Under the pieces are notes generated by a model, which was not told the DNA's origin, did not search any database, and was given only the letters and a program-made list of their open reading frames with translations. The translations under genes were made by a program, and so were the position numbers. Shown one piece after another: positions 1-9,829 of a stretch of DNA of 64,000 bases. The first letter of the stretch is position 1. Every line of letters starts with the position of its first letter. Source of the stretch: Gracilariopsis chorda (taxonomy: Eukaryota; Rhodophyta; Florideophyceae; Gracilariales; Gracilariaceae); the NCBI GenBank assembly GCA_003194525.1, contig NBIV01000066.1, forward strand, positions 248,001 through 312,000, given 5' to 3'.

Positions 1-1156
1 CATGATGCAAACACTGAATTCGGTACTTGGTAGACGGAACACGCTCGTGAAAGAATTTTGTACTCGCCTCGTTTTGGCCAACTTTCATGAGATTCGAAAC
101 TGCAGAGTGGTCGTGCATTCGTTGTATTGAAGCGTCAACGGTGTTCAGTTTGTGTGTCCCAATTCCTGTGGCCCCTACTCTCTCGTTGATGTATTTCACC
201 GTCGCTTTGGAGTTGTACCCTCTGTCAGACGCAAACTTAGCGTCCACCATAGGTCCCACAGGCCCAAAAGTGGGAACGCCCTGTATAAGTCGAATGAATC
301 GTTCCCATACGTCGGTCACTTTCTCTCCCTGCCGTGAGTAGTGACTGGCAAGAAACACATGCGTAAGAGCAGAAAACATCGCGTTATTCACAGGCCCAAG
401 AGCCTTTTGTGGATTATTTACTTGAGACAAAATGGTCATTTGCGCATCAGCCCTTGATCGTAGCCTCTGATGATCATCGTCCAAACTGAAAATAGTAACA
501 CCAGGAACATACAAAAGTAATCGAATAACTGAAGCCAATTCGTCTTCCGGCTCAGCTATCAAATCATTTGCACGCTGCTGATAATTAAACCATCCTCCAT
601 CTCCGTTCTCAACCCTCTGCCGTCGGTCCGGTGTGGATGATAGTGCTGACCAAATTTGAGAATAGCGAGTACTTGGGATGTTCATCTGGAAAAGGAACTG
701 GTGAATCCTCTTCTTTGTGATCGTTTCCACTGTAAAGTTGTACGATGCAGCCAATATGTGCAAGACTAACACGCCCTTGAACTCGAAAGCGTCGGTTTCT
801 TTTTGGCTTGTGAGTCGCAGTATTCTGTTCACATTAGAAACAATTTTAAGAAGTACATGCTCGGGAAGAAAAAGATCAAACTCATCTAACTGTGATATTG
901 ATGCGGCTGTGAACGTTTTTGAACCTTTCTGCTTCGCTTCATTTCCTACTTTCTGGGGAATTGAATGAGTTTCCGACACAAATCTTCTTCCAAGCATCTT
1001 GTTGATTCCATCGATATCAATCGAAATTTGTTGGAGTTGTGAACTATAATCCCAGCCAGTAAGCTCATTTGATCTTCCACGTTCCTCACGTCCTTCATTA
1101 TCACTATCTCTGGATTTTTCCGCAGAGCTGTGTGTATCAATGCTATCATCCATCAT
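1..1156 (-). CDS. PiggyBac-like DDE transposase, partial (runs off the left edge)
   Basis: The frame opens with a double Met at 1156 and stays open to base 1 (385 codons, no stop), so the C-terminus lies outside the window. The order of blocks resembles piggyBac/PGBD transposases. An acidic, Ser-rich N-terminus comes first, then a helical block with 'FDLFLPEHVLLKIVSNVNRI'. Next is a segment ending in the first acidic cluster 'FSLDDDH', then 'MVDAKFASDRGYNS', which matches the position of the second catalytic Asp, followed by 'GIGTHK', which fits the usual GT motif. The assignment rests on motif order and spacing rather than on a match to one named protein; another DDE family is possible. The neighbouring upstream sequence looks like its damaged 5' part, so the gene is probably dead. 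Confidence 0.55.
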   Translation of the reverse strand, partial: MMDDSIDTHSSAEKSRDSDNEGREERGRSNELTGWDYSSQLQQISIDIDGINKMLGRRFVSETHSIPQKVGNEAKQKGSKTFTAASISQLDEFDLFLPEHVLLKIVSNVNRILRLTSQKETDAFEFKGVLVLHILAASYNFTVETITKKRIHQFLFQMNIPSTRYSQIWSALSSTPDRRQRVENGDGGWFNYQQRANDLIAEPEDELASVIRLLLYVPGVTIFSLDDDHQRLRSRADAQMTILSQVNNPQKALGPVNNAMFSALTHVFLASHYSRQGEKVTDVWERFIRLIQGVPTFGPVGPMVDAKFASDRGYNSKATVKYINERVGATGIGTHKLNTVDASIQRMHDHSAVSNLMKVGQNEASTKFFHERVPSTKYRIQCLHH

Positions 1157-2393
1157 AGTGTCAACATTGTCGCAGAATACATAGGACCAGATAACCTCAA
1201 CGGCAATTTGTCGTGCACAGCTGCATTGGATGGAGCTCTACTGACACCAGTTTTGTAGCTCATCGCATTTTCTGCATGCAATTCGCGCAGTTCTTGCCCC
1301 GTAATATAGAAGTCCATATCTTTATTCAATGATTGTGCTTTTTCTTCTTCCTGTGTTGCAGAATTTTCGTCTTGTAAAACGAAAATGTAATTTTAGTGCA
1401 ATGCCCGGAAGCGGGAGTGCACCGAAAGACGTTCGGGATCATTCCTCGTTAGAGATGAGCCTAGTTGGGGAGAGCCCTCCCAGGAGTAGCACGACTGTGT
1501 CGGGTTGTAAGGCCGAGGCCACCCGTCGCGACTTGCGTGGGGAAGTTGAGGCAAGAATCGAGGATCCGCAGGAGCGGTGTATGGGGATGGTCGTCCTCTA
1601 GAGAGGTGCAGTTTCCACGTTAGTGGCACACGCGAACACGAGCCGTGGGTAGCGGGAAAGCCACCCTGCAAAGGGATAAAAAGGAGGAGCTGAGTCACGA
1701 GTGTCGTGACGAAGACTAACGGCAGCGCCGGTAAATAAACCTTATACAAGGCGAACAACAAGAAAGCTGGAATAACAGTCCGAATACTGTGGTCCCTTAG
1801 ATAGGCAAGGAAGTTAGACTTCCCGTATGCAACGGTGCTTCCCTCCAAAGAGGGGTAGAGAACACGCGAAGGTGGTGAGGTCTAGAGCCAATTCTCAAGT
1901 TTGGGTTCCCTTTTTTGGGAAGGTTTACTGGTTTGACGGCAATCCGGCGACGCACTAAGTACTAAACATCCCAGAAATGGGTGTAAAAACAATAAATAGA
2001 ATTAACGAAATTACTCCACTTTGGTGGTTCATGCCCAGTACTGTGGCCAACCGCCAATTGATTCTTCCGTGTCCCACGTGTCAAATCCACTATTAGTGGT
2101 CGTAGTTCATGCAATGACTACATTACCGAAAAATTCGGGAAATCAACCAAGTACCAAGAATCCCTCTCTGAGAGCATTGCACCTCAGTAATCACTCTACT
2201 CTCTATCAGAAGAAGGTTCTGAAAGTCGCTGCTGACTTAATGAATTTTGTCCTTCAGGACAATTCTTCAATATAGGTTGATCCGAAATATCTGTGCTGAG
2301 AAGATTAATTGCAGGATGAGATTCAATTGGCGTCATGTGGCATATTGAAGACAATACTGGGTCGCTCCGAAAAACACAAATTTGTACCAGCAC
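1153..2393 (-). pseudogene. Broken 5' part of the piggyBac-like gene, split by a solo LTR
   Basis: On the minus strand an open frame runs from 2393 through acidic, Ser/Gln-rich sequence to a TAG just before 2191. If the solo LTR 1392-2186 and one target copy GTAAT are ignored, the same frame continues at 1391 with 'DYIFVLQDENSATQEEEK' and on to a TGA at 1155-1153. There the transposase frame (starting at 1156) takes over in another phase. It therefore reads as one N-terminal region with one nonsense codon, one frameshift and one LTR insertion. Acidic, low-complexity N-termini are common in piggyBac proteins, which fits but does not prove the link. The start is uncertain because the sequence also borders the Harbinger element. 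Confidence 0.35.
1392..2186 (-). mobile_element. Solo LTR (copy A) of the hairpin-dense gypsy family
   Basis: Divergent relative of the LTRs at 13677 and 22681. Shared landmarks in the same order are a start with AGTGCAATGCCC, 'CCGAAAGACGTTCGGGATC', the paired boxes around CCCAGAAATGGG, and an end in GCATTGCACCTCA. A 5-bp target duplication GTAAT flanks it exactly (1387-1391 and 2187-2191), so it is a genuine solo LTR left by LTR-LTR recombination. It carries the family's small hairpins, for example 1404-1415, 1694-1710, 1740-1751 and 2126-2138. Orientation is the same as the 13677 element (coding sense on the minus strand). Confidence 0.85.
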
Positions 2394-3695
2394 TCAAATA
2401 TCAAAATACGTATTGACAGATTTGATACGACTGAAATGGGCACGAAAAGTCCGTACCAATTCGGCAACTCTCGCACACAATTGTGTGCGAGTACGACACC
2501 GAGTACGAGCGTCCCTATGCCTTCTATATCTGCACTCTTGCTCGCGATGCTGGCGCACCGTCAGCGCCAGGTGCCACGGATCGGCTTACGAAATCGATTA
2601 ACGATTGCAGGAAGAAGACGTCGAGACCGCAGAGTAACTCGCCGGGCTTTACAAAGTCCTGCCATTTCCCCGTTTATGGTGCTGCTTCAGTCAATGTGCG
2701 ATCAATCTTTGATAACGGTGACCGGCTTTGACCATTACACGTTTGTTGCTATACTACAGCAGTTTGGTCCACTATATCGCAGATTTACTCCCTACTCGGA
2801 AGATGGAGTCATCAGAATCATCGCCTTAACGAATCGCACAAGGGGGAGGCCGAGAAGTATGTCCGCGACTCAGTGTTTGGGGTTGGTTCTTGCATGGCAC
2901 AGAACACGCGGATCGATGTTTACGTTATACATGCTCTTTGGCATTACATCGTCTGTGTGTTCAATTTTCATTCGCTTCGGGAGAAGGCTTCTACTTCGTG
3001 TACTTTCAAGGGACAGCCGGGCACAAGTACGGATGCCGGATCAGCACGAGATGGAACAGTATAAGACTGCCTTTTCCACTAGGTACATGTCTCTACAAAA
3101 TGTGTACGCTGTAGCGGATGGCCTCAAGCTGTACTTAGAGCAGTCTGGGGACTTCGTAATTCAAAACATGTTTTACAACGGCTGGACTCATGACCACTAC
3201 GTTGGTAACTTCTTTGTTTTTGCACCGTCGGGGACTATCGTATCATGCGCAATAAATGCACCTGGATGTATGCATGACTCACAAATAGCAGAATGGGGCG
3301 GAGTATACAAAAAACTTGAAGATTGCTATAGGACTTACGGGGGCCGATGTGTGGTAGATTCTGCGTTTTTAAAAGGAGACTATCCGTTTCTCATCAAATC
3401 CGCTCAAGATGAAACTAGGGCAGATGGTGCGGCCGAAGTCGTTCTGTTGAGACAAGCAACTTCTGCAAGACAAGCGTCGAAGTGGGGTATGAGGGCTTTT
3501 CAAGGCTCATTCCCAAGAATGAAGGATCGACTCGTTTATGAAGAACACGGAGAACGAAAGCTAATTCTATACTGTACCGTCCTACTCTTCAACTTGAGAG
3601 CTCGTATGGTTGGTATCAATCAAATCTTATCATCGTATATGCCGCATCTTAGTGCAGAAGCTAACTTTTTCTTGCACGAATCGCTACATATCTAA
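2382..3695 (+). CDS. PIF/Harbinger-type DDE transposase (probably inactive)
   Basis: 437 codons from the first Met; a later Met (for example residue 20) may be the true start. The DDE_Tnp_4-type core is clear: Asp246 in 'VYAVADGLKLY', Asp299 in 'NAPGCMHDSQIAEW', and Asp326 in 'CVVDSAFLKGDYPF'. The block expected to supply the catalytic Glu reads 'RQASKWGMRAFQ'. The second Harbinger copy in this window (61376-62821) has 'RQSAEWGVRGLR' there, so Glu appears replaced by Lys367. Such enzymes cut and paste the element together with a Myb-like partner; that partner is encoded convergently, and the two genes overlap by 4 bp at their stops (3692-3695). A 22-bp perfect palindrome lies inside the N-terminal coding part (2470-2491). 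I found no terminal inverted repeats. Confidence 0.8.
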   Translation: MYQHSNIKIRIDRFDTTEMGTKSPYQFGNSRTQLCASTTPSTSVPMPSISALLLAMLAHRQRQVPRIGLRNRLTIAGRRRRDRRVTRRALQSPAISPFMVLLQSMCDQSLITVTGFDHYTFVAILQQFGPLYRRFTPYSEDGVIRIIALTNRTRGRPRSMSATQCLGLVLAWHRTRGSMFTLYMLFGITSSVCSIFIRFGRRLLLRVLSRDSRAQVRMPDQHEMEQYKTAFSTRYMSLQNVYAVADGLKLYLEQSGDFVIQNMFYNGWTHDHYVGNFFVFAPSGTIVSCAINAPGCMHDSQIAEWGGVYKKLEDCYRTYGGRCVVDSAFLKGDYPFLIKSAQDETRADGAAEVVLLRQATSARQASKWGMRAFQGSFPRMKDRLVYEEHGERKLILYCTVLLFNLRARMVGINQILSSYMPHLSAEANFFLHESLHI

Positions 3696-5627
3696 AGTTC
3701 TTTAGCGCGAGCGTTTTGAGCTACAAGCATGATCATCATTTCCATAAGCTGCTGGTGTCGTGTAGCCTCTTCTTGAGCTCTCCTTCTGTTCTCTTCTCGA
3801 TCCTCTCGACGACACCTCATATCCTCCTCTCTACGCTGTTGCTCTTGCAAAAGCGACATTTGAAAAAGCTGGTAAAAATTATCTCCTTCGGTTTCCCTTG
3901 ATGTGGGTGAGAGACGAGCTTGGGACCTCTTGAAGACGATGGGGCGCACTCCCATAGTCGGGCGTGGACTATCAACAAAATCAGCGAGAGTGTTGCTCGG
4001 GGTGGCGGGAACGTGCTCAACATTTGACGAGTTCGGGGCAGCGAGCTCGTTTTCATCGGCGTCCATTGTGTCATCAGCTTCGTCATCACTGCTCGGTAGA
4101 ATTCCACCAATAGTCTCTTCTGCACCTGCACCTTCGCCTATGTCAGCTCTCTCGCACATACGAAATGTAGTGCAATACCCGCAAGCGGGACAACACACGA
4201 AGACGTTCGGAATATTCCTCTCACGAGGGTAACACAGCGAACGGAGCCTCTCCGGATGAGCACGACGAAGTCGGGTTGTAAAGCCGAGGCTCACCCTCAC
4301 GCCAAGCGGGGAGAGTTGAAACGGTAGGATTAGGATTACCACGAATGGGAAAACAGCCCTTCCAAGGAGTACGAGTCCACGTAAGTGGGGGGAAGACGCC
4401 ACGGGATACCGGCACGAGAGACACGCGTCAGCGGTGACGAGCAACCACACAAAGGGGTAGGAACCACGAGAGTGGGGTAAGGGAAATACGGGGGATGCCC
4501 GATTGGGGGCGACGGGGGTGTGGGCCAACGGGACCACAGAAAAAGGTACAAAGGAAACCCTATACAGGGGCGAGAACACGGCGGTGGTGAATTAAGTGAC
4601 AAGTGCCCAAGGCGGTCATACTCCTAGTGACGCAGGGTGGATAGGTCTACCGTTAGTAACGCGGCTTTACCTCCGAGGAGTGTAGAAGACTCGCGGAAGC
4701 GGAAAAGACTTAGAGCCAAGAACCCCTGGTTGTGGAGGTTTACTCAGTGTCAGGGCGAGGTCGCCGAGCCACTATATAGTGTAGTAATCTCCCTACTGTA
4801 GCGTAGATAAATAATAAATAATAAATATAAGTTAACTAAATGTCCACACCGTGGTGCCAACCTCCTCTTGACTATCCGTGTCACACGTGGTCCACTCACG
4901 CCTTGGGCGGCACATGGCGCATGCACAGGTGTGCACCTGGCGCACAGTGCGGATCCGCTGAGGGCTGAGACACCCGCTAATAGCGGTAGTAATCATAAAC
5001 ACGCGAAAGCGGCAAAAACATCAAGTCCACAGGGCATCGCTGAGTCTTCCTCCTTGAGGATTGCACTTCACGAAAGCGTAAACGCTTAGCCCGTCGCACG
5101 TCATCCGGCATCCGTGGATCGCCGGTTGGAATTTTACGACGGTAGAGTGTAGCAACCTTACGCTTGATACTATCCACAGTGCGGTTTTCTACGAAAAATG
5201 TCTCGCCGTGCTGTTTTGCAACCATGTCCCACTCCTCTTTACAAAGAGGTAGATACTTCTAGTTTACATTTAATACACTTTCAACTTCTTTTTGCGTGAA
5301 GCCGGTACCTCTACTAGAACCAGAAAGGCGGCCGCCTCGCTGACGAGGTCGCGGTCTCGGGCGATGAGCAATGGTAGGAGTATGACCACCATTTCCAAGT
5401 CCATATGCCTGGGAACGGGACTGCGAAGCCGCGCGTGCAGAAGGCGCATTCTGCGAAAGCACGGCACCGGCAGTGCGTTTAGGCGGTTGAGAAGCGCCCA
5501 GCAATGGCACCGGGGTAGTGGAGGGCTGCAGAGAAGAATCGACAGATAGAGGTTCTTCAACGGGAGTGGTTGCAGCAAATCCGGAAGTCGGTGAAGCGGA
5601 GTGAAAAGGGATGTCTGCTGGAGCCAT
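3692..5627 (-). pseudogene. SANT/Myb-like partner protein of the Harbinger element, split by a solo LTR and a nonsense codon
   Basis: Starts at Met 5627 with a Pro/Ser/Arg-rich N-terminus, then 'FTQKEVESVLNVN', then an in-frame TAG (about 5256-5258). The same frame resumes with 'KYLPLCKEEWDMVAKQHGE' and 'TLYRRKIPTGDPRMPDDVRR'. This resembles the uncharacterised SANT/Myb-like DUF6818-type domain found beside Harbinger transposases; that family name is from memory. At 5071 a solo LTR interrupts it. Skipping the LTR and one CGAAA copy leaves the frame exactly intact into an acidic stretch ('SSDDEADDTMDADENEL') and a long charged coiled-coil tail with many Arg/Glu/Gln, ending at 3692. Harbinger elements need such a Myb-like protein to bring the transposase to the ends and the nucleus, so this element has lost that function. 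Confidence 0.7.
4166..5070 (-). mobile_element. Solo LTR (copy B), hairpin-dense gypsy family, inside the Myb-like gene
   Basis: 905 bp from TGTAGTGCAATACCC to GGATTGCACTTCA. The flanking 5-bp target duplication is perfect: CGAAA at 4161-4165 and 5071-5075. It shares with the other LTRs the inverted terminal boxes and the order of small stem-loops (4178-4189, 4426-4439, 4558-4569, 4692-4701, 5049-5059), but most of the intervening sequence differs. It therefore represents a separate subfamily. Confidence 0.88.
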
Positions 5628-6643
5628 CTGAAGGGCAACGGTTCCGGACTTGAAACCGCAGGGACGTGGGAGGGAGAAGGGAGGGGCGGGTGTTTGGTGG
5701 TAAATGGTACGTAAGCCCGCCTTTCAAGAATGTCGTTCTCAACGCTCAGAGTATGCGTAGCGTGCTTCCTCTCATTGCGCGCCAAAATTTGATATTTGCT
5801 ACATTGGAGCAATCTGTATGACGAGTGGGTGGCATAACCACTTCGAGCGGTTTGCGTACACTCTTTTGGTGCATATGCTATCAATTTGAGTACATGCAAT
5901 TTGCGATTTGTGTTTTTAGGAGTGACCCACTGTTGGATGGAGTGTCAAATTTGTCTTAGATACACAAGGTGAGAATCAATGGCTCTGTTTGCCATGATCT
6001 TGTTAACCCAGTGAGTAGGAGCGTTCATTATCTTCATCATACAGGAGGAAGGTGTTAATTTGCGGATTGCCTGTATTACATGCTGATGGAGAAGGTAAGG
6101 GCTTCTATTCATGCTTAAGGGGCTCAATGAAACTCGCGAGTTAATAGTATTGGGTCTTCAAAGAAATACAAGCACGCGGCGAGATTGTGCTGGTGGGGAT
6201 CAATAGGTCACACTTGAGGTGACCTCTCCGCGGTGCCTGGGAGACGTTCACCTCTGGATGAGGCGAAATCTCCCAGACAGGGTGCAGTGCGAACTGTGCA
6301 CCCGATTGCACCCCAAAAAGAGGGAGACGCATATTTGTCACCCTACGGGAACGGGGTTATGTATCACAAGCACGCGCCCTTTCTCTCATCGCATAAGCGT
6401 CTTTCGTCTGACCTTTCCCGTTGTCAGCTGTCGCGTCGTGCTATGACCAATTCGGATCTGCGCTCTTATTCAATTACAATGTCTTATGTCAATTCGACAC
6501 GTGCGCAACTGATCACAGTACAGCCCACACGCGCCACGTAGAGCAACTTGGATAGCTTCGGTTACCGTTGTACCTTCGAAGATCTCGCACACGAGTTTTC
6601 GCAACGGCCTGGCCCATAGCCTCTACTACTACTGTACCTAAGG
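5628..6643. other. Intergenic stretch, nothing recognised
   Basis: About 1 kb between the Myb-like gene and the DUF1295 gene. Only short overlapping frames are present, with no recognisable motif. The right terminus of the Harbinger element should lie here, but I could not pick out an inverted repeat matching the region left of 2382. Confidence 0.5.
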
Positions 6644-7714
6644 GTGAACGGAAGATGGAGGAGACTGCCGCTGAGGAGTTTAACACAGCACATCAGCTTC
6701 TACATCCGTCCCATGACGATAACAGTTCATCCTGAGAACCCTCCCAACACAGCTTTCGTCTCCTTCTCCAGCGGGCCCCGAAAGTTCGCGAAGAACCCCA
6801 CACCTCGCGTAGCGTCACGTCCATCGACAATTCGATCTTCTCTCGCTCCCGTCCCAATGGTTTTGATCAAGTCTGCAGCAATCACTCTTGCCTATCAGGC
6901 CGCGTTTGGCACCATTGCACATATCAAGCAAATCGATACGCTCACCGATTTTGCCGGTACAACCAACTTCATTGTGTTAGCCTTGTACTCTTTCGCCAAG
7001 TCAGGTTATTCCATTCGCCACAAACTCATCTCCTTCTTTTCCTGTACATGGGGCGTCCGTCTCGGTACGTTTTTGCTTCGCCGCATTCTCAGTTGGGGGG
7101 AAGATCGCCGCTTCGATAAGATTCGAAAAAGCATTCAGTCCTTGGTTACATTCTGGTCTTTGCAAGGTGTTTGGGTATGGGTTGTTTCTCTCCCCGTTCT
7201 ACTAGCAAACGCGTCTACAGCAAATCCACCGCTTGGTAAGTTGGACTATGTCGGATGGGCCGTATACGCTATTGGATTGCTCACAGAGACAGTTGCAGAC
7301 TTTCAAAAGCTCAAGTCCAACTCATCAGCAGACCGAAAATGGATGCACACCGGTTTGTGGAAATACTCCAGACACCCCAACTATTTTGGGGAAATCCTCA
7401 TCTGGACCGGTATCTATCTTTCGGCGGCACCCACTCTATCTGGACTCCAACACCTGGCCGTAGCAAGTCCAATTTTCACAGCCACCATTCTACTGTTCTT
7501 ATCCGGTATTCCCCTTTCGGAGAATAGTGCCGATAAGAAATATGCAAGCGATCCCGATTATGTAGCGTACAAGAAAGGTACCAGCGTGCTTGTGCCGTTA
7601 CCTCCGGCAGTGTACAGAACATTTCCTCCCTGGTTCAAACGCACCCTTTTGTTTGAGTATGACATGTACGACAAACTTGCCAAGTACACAAACCCGGACG
7701 GAAAGGACCGGTAA
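6644..7714 (+). CDS. DUF1295 / steroid 5-alpha-reductase-like integral membrane protein
   Basis: 356 codons; alternative starts are Met24 and Met72. The first ~70 residues are Ser/Arg/Pro-rich and lack acidic residues, so they may be an organelle transit peptide, or translation may begin later. Several hydrophobic segments follow. The signature 'GLWKYSRHPNYFGE' at residues 237-250 is the C-terminal motif shared by DUF1295, isoprenylcysteine methyltransferases and 5-alpha reductases, where it lines the NAD(P)H or SAM pocket. A conserved-looking tail 'YASDPDYVAYKKGTSVLVPL' follows. Members are membrane oxidoreductases with poorly known lipid or sterol substrates. No intron is visible and the frame is intact. 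The gene faces PGM tail to tail. Confidence 0.9.
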   Translation: MNGRWRRLPLRSLTQHISFYIRPMTITVHPENPPNTAFVSFSSGPRKFAKNPTPRVASRPSTIRSSLAPVPMVLIKSAAITLAYQAAFGTIAHIKQIDTLTDFAGTTNFIVLALYSFAKSGYSIRHKLISFFSCTWGVRLGTFLLRRILSWGEDRRFDKIRKSIQSLVTFWSLQGVWVWVVSLPVLLANASTANPPLGKLDYVGWAVYAIGLLTETVADFQKLKSNSSADRKWMHTGLWKYSRHPNYFGEILIWTGIYLSAAPTLSGLQHLAVASPIFTATILLFLSGIPLSENSADKKYASDPDYVAYKKGTSVLVPLPPAVYRTFPPWFKRTLLFEYDMYDKLAKYTNPDGKDR

Positions 7715-8071
7715 TGCACTGGCGCTTTTGGTCTTCTAGTTCTCGTCACGAGAGAAAAACAGCGCGGACAACTCCGCAAGTCACTTCACCTGCTCTTTAG
7801 TACTCTGTATATTTACATGACGACCACTTTTTGTCGTTCTTTGTTACTTCTGCCAGAGAGTCAATACGTGGCTTCAGTTTATGTAGCCTACGTACCCGAC
7901 CCAAAAGGATATTGTGCAGAGTTTGGCCGACCTGATCAAATATGCACAGTATGAAAAGCATTCAGGCATTCAGTTCCCATTCCTGCTCTGCTGTGATCTC
8001 ACGAGTAAGAGTATTCCAAAGGAATTTTAGTGCTTGGAATGTCAAGGGTTAAAGTACTATAGCGGAATGTC
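7715..8071. other. Convergent 3' region between the DUF1295 gene and PGM
   Basis: 357 bp shared by the 3' ends of two converging genes. No ORF or RNA gene is recognised. Confidence 0.5.
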
Positions 8072-9829
8072 TTAAGTGATAACTGTGGGCTTCTCTCTGC
8101 CAGTGAACTCTTGTAACTTGGAAACACGCAGAGCAAGATCGATGAACGGTTTCAGTGCAACCTGCGCATCTTCCTTTTGTCCCGCTTCGTCCGCTTCGTA
8201 TCTTTCCACGTACATGCGGATGGTTGCTCCCGATGAACCGGTTCCAGAGAGTCGGAAAATGACTCGGCTTCCATCGCTGAAAACAAATCTGCGGCCCTGG
8301 CCTTTCGCTTCAGATCCGTCAACAGGGTCAACATAGGCAAAGTTATCGGCCACTGATACCTTGGTCTCGAATGTGGGATCAATCACCATTGGCTCATCCG
8401 GTGTAGTACGGGCGGCGTTCATCTTCGCTTGAAGGTCATCCAAGTGAGACATTACAGCATTAGCAGCATCGGTTTCAACTTCTTCATAATCATAACGGGA
8501 GAAGTAGTTACGCCCATACTTTTTCCAGTGTTCAGTGACAATCTCTTCAATGCTAACGACCTTATCCTTCCCTTCACTCTCGTAGGCAATGATCGACAAC
8601 CACGAGAGTATTGCAAATATCCCATCCTTCTCACGCACGTGATCAGATCCTGTACCAAATGATTCCTCGCCACAAATCTGCGCTCGACCAGCATCCATAA
8701 GGTTGCCAAAGTATTTCCAACCTGTAGGCACTTCATGCATCTCGATTCCCAGCCCCTTAGCAACTCGATCCAGGGCACCGGCGGTAGGCATGCTGCGGGC
8801 AACACCGCTCAGGCCCTTGGAGAAGTATGGAATGGCTTCAACTGCCTTCGCTGCAATGACAGCGACAGAATCAGAAGGAGTGACGAAAAAGCCTTTGCCG
8901 AGAATCATGTTTCGGTCGCCATCACCGTCGGAGGCTGCACCCATATCGGGTGCGTTTGGGTTTTGTTCGGGGTCACATTTTGCTACGAGTTCTGCGGCAT
9001 AGGTGAGATTCGGGTCAGGATGTCCGCCCCCAAAGTCCTCAAGAGTCTCTCCGCGCATGACACAGTCCGATTTACCGCCTAGCAACTCAATGAATATGCG
9101 ACGGCCGTAGGGTCCAGTGACGCCGCTCATTGCATCAAACAGAAAGGAGAAACCTGGCCGTGCGAACAATGCTGATAGCTTCTCAAAGTCAAACATGGAT
9201 CGAAGAAGGTTGACGTAGTCGTCAGCAGAATCGATGACCTCAATGGTGAACGTGGAACTATCCGTTTCGTTGGTGAAAGTTGTGGTACCTTTTACAGAGA
9301 GGTCCACGGATGCGAAAGGATCATCTTCTGTGGTCCCATCGGGGAGAGTGGCAATGCTATACTCTGAAATGGACTTAGTGTTGGCGAAGATGCGAGAGGT
9401 CACGCTTTCCGGAGCGGGACCACCGTTAGAAACGTTGTACTTGATGCCGAAGTCGTTCGTCGGACCTCCCGGATTGTGACTAGCTGTGAGGATAATGCCG
9501 CCGTAGAGCTTTTGAGAGCGAATGACGGCGCTCATGGCCGGAGTGCAGAGGATTCCGTTCTGACCGATCTTGACGGTGCCAACTCCATTGCCAGCTGCGA
9601 GTCTGCAAATGATGCGGATGGCTTCTTTGTTCCAATAACGCCCGTCGCCGCCAAGAGCTATGGTGGATCCTTTGAGAGCTTCCAGGGATGAGAAGAGTGA
9701 CTGGACCCAGTTGTGGAGATAATTGGGCTGTTGGAAGACCACAACCTTCTTCCGCAAGCCGGAAGTTCCGGTCTTTTGCCCTTCAATGGGGGTGGTTGGA
9801 ACGGGTGCGACCTTGAAAGTCGAAGCCAT
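8072..9829 (-). CDS. PGM: Phosphoglucomutase (alpha-D-phosphohexomutase superfamily)
   Basis: Interconverts glucose-1-phosphate and glucose-6-phosphate, linking glycolysis with storage and cell-wall polysaccharide synthesis. The start at 9829 gives 585 residues ('[11 protein letters not shown]'), the usual eukaryotic PGM length. An upstream in-frame Met at 9925 would add 32 residues, which could be a targeting extension. In the longer numbering, the phosphoserine loop 'LTASHNPGG' centres on Ser149, the Mg-binding 'SDGDGDRN' lies at 332-339, the sugar-binding '[11 protein letters not shown]' at 419-429 and the phosphate-binding 'RLSGTGSSG' at 558-566. All four active-site segments are intact and no intron is seen. 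This is an ordinary housekeeping gene and the best anchor for host codon use in the window. Confidence 0.97.
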   Translation of the reverse strand: MASTFKVAPVPTTPIEGQKTGTSGLRKKVVVFQQPNYLHNWVQSLFSSLEALKGSTIALGGDGRYWNKEAIRIICRLAAGNGVGTVKIGQNGILCTPAMSAVIRSQKLYGGIILTASHNPGGPTNDFGIKYNVSNGGPAPESVTSRIFANTKSISEYSIATLPDGTTEDDPFASVDLSVKGTTTFTNETDSSTFTIEVIDSADDYVNLLRSMFDFEKLSALFARPGFSFLFDAMSGVTGPYGRRIFIELLGGKSDCVMRGETLEDFGGGHPDPNLTYAAELVAKCDPEQNPNAPDMGAASDGDGDRNMILGKGFFVTPSDSVAVIAAKAVEAIPYFSKGLSGVARSMPTAGALDRVAKGLGIEMHEVPTGWKYFGNLMDAGRAQICGEESFGTGSDHVREKDGIFAILSWLSIIAYESEGKDKVVSIEEIVTEHWKKYGRNYFSRYDYEEVETDAANAVMSHLDDLQAKMNAARTTPDEPMVIDPTFETKVSVADNFAYVDPVDGSEAKGQGRRFVFSDGSRVIFRLSGTGSSGATIRMYVERYEADEAGQKEDAQVALKPFIDLALRVSKLQEFTGREKPTVIT

